64,000 bases of DNA from Streptomyces sp. NA04227. GTDB taxonomy: Bacteria; Actinomycetota; Actinomycetes; Streptomycetales; Streptomycetaceae. The position numbers and the translations under genes were made by a program. Shown here piece after piece: positions 62,016 to 64,000 of this stretch. How positions within the stretch are numbered: position 1 is the stretch's first letter; every line of letters begins with the position of its first letter. The notes under the pieces were generated by a model. That model was not told the DNA's origin, did no database searches, and worked only from the letters and a program-made list of their open reading frames with translations. Location of the stretch: the NCBI RefSeq assembly GCF_013364195.1, contig NZ_CP054918.1:5693001-5757000 (forward strand), given 5' to 3'.

Positions 62016-63299
62016 ATGAGCACCGAACCGAAGGGCGGACGCAACGCCCAACTCAAGCACACCGGCCTACGCCCGGGCTGGACGACCGGCGCCTGCGCGA
62101 CGGCGGCCACCACTGCCGCGTACACCGCCCTGCTCACCGGCGAGTTCCCCGACCCGGTGACGATCACCCTCCCCAAGGGCCAGACTCCCGCTTTCGCGCT
62201 CGCTGTGGAGGAGATCGGGGCGCCGGGCGGGCCCGGTGAGCCCCGTGAACCCGGTGAACCCGGTGCGCCCGAGAAAACCACCGCGAAGACCGCCGATGGG
62301 GCCGCCGATAAGGCCGCCGTTGGGGTCCCCGATAAGGCCGCCGAAGCGACCGGGGACGGCTTCGCCGAACCCGAGGGACCCGCAGGCAGCTTCGCCATGG
62401 CCGGTGTGGTGAAGGACGCGGGGGACGATCCGGATGTGACGCACGGGGCGCTGGTACGGGCCACGGTGCGCCCCGGACCGGCCGGTTCGGGCGTTCACTT
62501 CCGCGCGGGCCCCGGCGTGGGTACGGTCACCCGCCCCGGCCTCCCGCTCACCGTCGGCGAACCGGCGATCAACCCGGTGCCCCGGCAGATGATCCGTGAC
62601 CACGTGGCCGAGGTGGCCCGGCGCCACGGCGGCACCGGCGACGTGATCGTGGAGATCTCCGTCGACCACGGCGAGGAGATCGCCCGCTCCACCTGGAACC
62701 CCCGGCTCGGCATTCTCGGCGGCCTGTCGATCCTCGGCACGACGGGCATCGTGGTCCCGTACTCGTGCTCGGCGTGGATCGACTCCATCCGGCGCGGGGT
62801 GGACGTGGCGCGCGCGGCGGGCCGTACCCATGTGGCCGGGTGCACGGGCTCGACCTCGGAGCGGACGGTGGTCGCGGTCCACGCGCTGCCCGAGGACGCA
62901 CTCCTGGACATGGGCGACTTCGCGGGCGCCGTCCTGAAGTACATCCGCCGCCACCCGGTAGACCGTCTCACCCTCTGCGGCGGCTTCGCCAAACTCTCCA
63001 AACTGGCCGCGGGCCACCTCGACCTGCACTCCGCCCGCAGCCAGGTCGACAAGTCCTTCCTGGCCGACCTCGCTCGCAGCGGCGGCGCCGACGAGGCCCT
63101 TGCCTCCGAGGTGGCGACCGCCAACACAGGCCTTGCGGCACTGCAGTTGTGCACGGCGGCGGGGGTCCCGCTCGGTGACCTGGTGGCGGTGGCGGCACGC
63201 GATGAGGCGTTGGCGGTGCTGCGGGGGGCGCCGGTGGCGGTGGACGTGATCTGTATTGACCGGGCGGGGAACGTGGTGGGGAGGAGTGAGGTGGGGTGA
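62016..63299 (+). CDS. cbiD: Cobalt-precorrin-5B (C1)-methyltransferase CbiD
   Basis: 427 residues; the family is usually about 360-380. N-terminal LRPGWTTGACATAATTAAYT and FPDPVTITLPKGQ are followed by VGTVTRPGLPLTVGEPAINP, RLGILGGLSILGTTGIVVPY, GCTGSTSERTVVAVH and LCGGFAKLSKLAAGHLDLHS, all diagnostic. Between residues about 72 and 125 there is a low-complexity insert (APGGPGEPREPGEPGAPEKT, then ADKAAVGVPDKAAEATGDG) made of short repeats, which accounts for the extra length and should form a surface loop. CbiD methylates C-1 with loss of the C-2 side-chain unit in the anaerobic route. Actinobacteria often pair it with aerobic enzymes, as here with CobG and CobN. Confidence 0.94.
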   Translation: MSTEPKGGRNAQLKHTGLRPGWTTGACATAATTAAYTALLTGEFPDPVTITLPKGQTPAFALAVEEIGAPGGPGEPREPGEPGAPEKTTAKTADGAADKAAVGVPDKAAEATGDGFAEPEGPAGSFAMAGVVKDAGDDPDVTHGALVRATVRPGPAGSGVHFRAGPGVGTVTRPGLPLTVGEPAINPVPRQMIRDHVAEVARRHGGTGDVIVEISVDHGEEIARSTWNPRLGILGGLSILGTTGIVVPYSCSAWIDSIRRGVDVARAAGRTHVAGCTGSTSERTVVAVHALPEDALLDMGDFAGAVLKYIRRHPVDRLTLCGGFAKLSKLAAGHLDLHSARSQVDKSFLADLARSGGADEALASEVATANTGLAALQLCTAAGVPLGDLVAVAARDEALAVLRGAPVAVDVICIDRAGNVVGRSEVG

Positions 63300-63352
63300 G
63301 CCAGAGTGCTGCGAGGGGCCGAGCCCGAGCAGACCGAACCGTTGACCGCCCT

Positions 63353-63670
63353 TCACACACCGGTTCTCCAACGCACCGCCGACACGAGCGCCAATACCAG
63401 TGGCAGCACCAGCCATCCCCACCCCATGACCTGCCGCACTGAGCGAAGCGACCACAGTGCCACCGCCAGGCCCGAAGCGCCGATGGAGAATACGCACCCC
63501 AATTCGATCGCCGCGTATGCCTCGTCGTCCCACGAGCCTGACGGACGGATCATCACGGCGAACCAACAGAAGAACGCGGAGATGAGCGTAAGCAGGACGA
63601 GAGGAACGGCGAGGACCATCTGAAGGCACCCGCGATCATCGTCCGGGTTGTAGTACGGACCGTGCGTCAA
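63353..63670 (-). CDS. Small integral membrane protein, unknown function
   Basis: 105 residues from TTG 63670, with a GAGGTAGG-like site 7 bases upstream. Three predicted helices: LQMVLAVPLVLLTLISAFFC, AIELGCVFSIGASGLAVAL and VMGWGWLVLPLVLALVSAV. The family is not recognised. It lies 21 bp after the next hypothetical gene on the same strand, so the two may form an operon. It is convergent with cbiD. Confidence 0.65.
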   Translation of the reverse strand: MTHGPYYNPDDDRGCLQMVLAVPLVLLTLISAFFCWFAVMIRPSGSWDDEAYAAIELGCVFSIGASGLAVALWSLRSVRQVMGWGWLVLPLVLALVSAVRWRTGV

Positions 63671-63691
63671 CGCAACGCCTACCTCGCCTCG

Positions 63692-63970
63692 TCAGAGTTG
63701 TTCATGAAGCCCCGCCCGTGCATCAAGCGGGGCGCCGTGCGCCTGCAGCCCGATCCGGCGAATCGCCTCAAGTGGATAGGGAGTTGCCTGGCTCTCCTGC
63801 CGAAATCGGCGAGAGAACTCTCCCATCACCGCGGCGAGGGGCCCGTATCGGACGAAGAGTTCCGTGATCTCCGCGGGAATGTCCTTGGGTGATCTCCCCT
63901 GGGCACAGTCCCGCAAAAACGCCTCACGCTCCTGCGGCTCGTACCCGTACAGGACGACACGGCCAGCCAT
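63692..63970 (-). CDS. Hypothetical protein, possibly starting outside the window
   Basis: 92 residues from ATG 63970. The frame stays open to the right edge, and no good ribosome-binding site is seen before this ATG, so the true start may lie beyond the window. The protein is soluble and charged (VVLYGYEPQEREAFLRDCAQ, FVRYGPLAAVMGEFSRRFRQ). No family recognised. It is followed closely by the small membrane protein gene. Confidence 0.55.
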   Translation of the reverse strand: MAGRVVLYGYEPQEREAFLRDCAQGRSPKDIPAEITELFVRYGPLAAVMGEFSRRFRQESQATPYPLEAIRRIGLQAHGAPLDARAGLHEQL

Positions 63971-64000
63971 TTCACCAGATGCGTGACGGTGTAGTGCCGG

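Overview
The window is high-GC actinobacterial chromosome, almost certainly Streptomyces. The evidence is strong third-position GC bias, frequent GTG starts, ATGA/GTGA stop-start overlaps, a WhiJ-like XRE/DUF397 regulatory set, an SPW-repeat membrane protein, an Rhs-Hint toxin protein and a B12 locus that mixes CobG with CbiD.

Layout. 1-11.4 kb (minus): a very large secreted Rhs/YD-repeat polymorphic toxin, cut by the left edge within its C-terminal toxin, preceded by a LamG companion protein. At 11.8 kb lies the orphan 3' half of a tRNA-Arg(CCG) with its terminator, which looks like an integration (att) junction. 11.9-15 kb: a MerR regulator fused to a SAM methyltransferase with a classical 19-bp-spacer MerR promoter, a small lipoprotein and a zinc-type quinone oxidoreductase.

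15-45.5 kb is the centre of interest, a lipopeptide-type biosynthetic locus. The minus-strand operon reads GYD-domain protein, FAAL-ACP-KS-AT-DH(N half), LLM-DH(C half)-KR-ACP, TubC-C-A-PCP, TubC-C-A(LLM)-PCP-TE, methyltransferase, MMPL exporter, flavin reductase. Two luciferase-like FMN monooxygenase (LLM) domains sit inside assembly-line domains. One interrupts a glycine-type adenylation domain between A4 and A5. The other lies between the two hotdog halves of a dehydratase that is also split over two genes. A LuxR-type regulator lies downstream. Divergently transcribed are a sulfonate/nitrate-type ABC transporter, a free-standing SnaA/NtaA-type LLM, an AprA-like flavoprotein and a two-cluster ferredoxin. 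My reading is that a fatty acid is activated by the FAAL, extended once with malonate, oxidatively tailored, then joined to one uncertain amino acid and glycine. The glycine module resembles those that leave a terminal amide.

45.5-52.8 kb: a RecF-like ATPase with a frameshifted PIN gene, an SPW membrane protein, HtpG, a NUDIX hydrolase and an AbaA/WhiJ-like regulatory cluster (HATPase, XRE, two DUF397 proteins). 52.9-63.3 kb: cobalamin biosynthesis (cobN behind a cobalamin riboswitch, an in-frame cobG-cobH fusion, cobIJ, cobK, cbiD). Two small hypothetical genes close the window.

A recurring oddity is recent tandem-repeat expansion: a 14-bp array before the PKS, two separate 24-bp arrays in the cob region, and low-complexity tails or inserts in several proteins.
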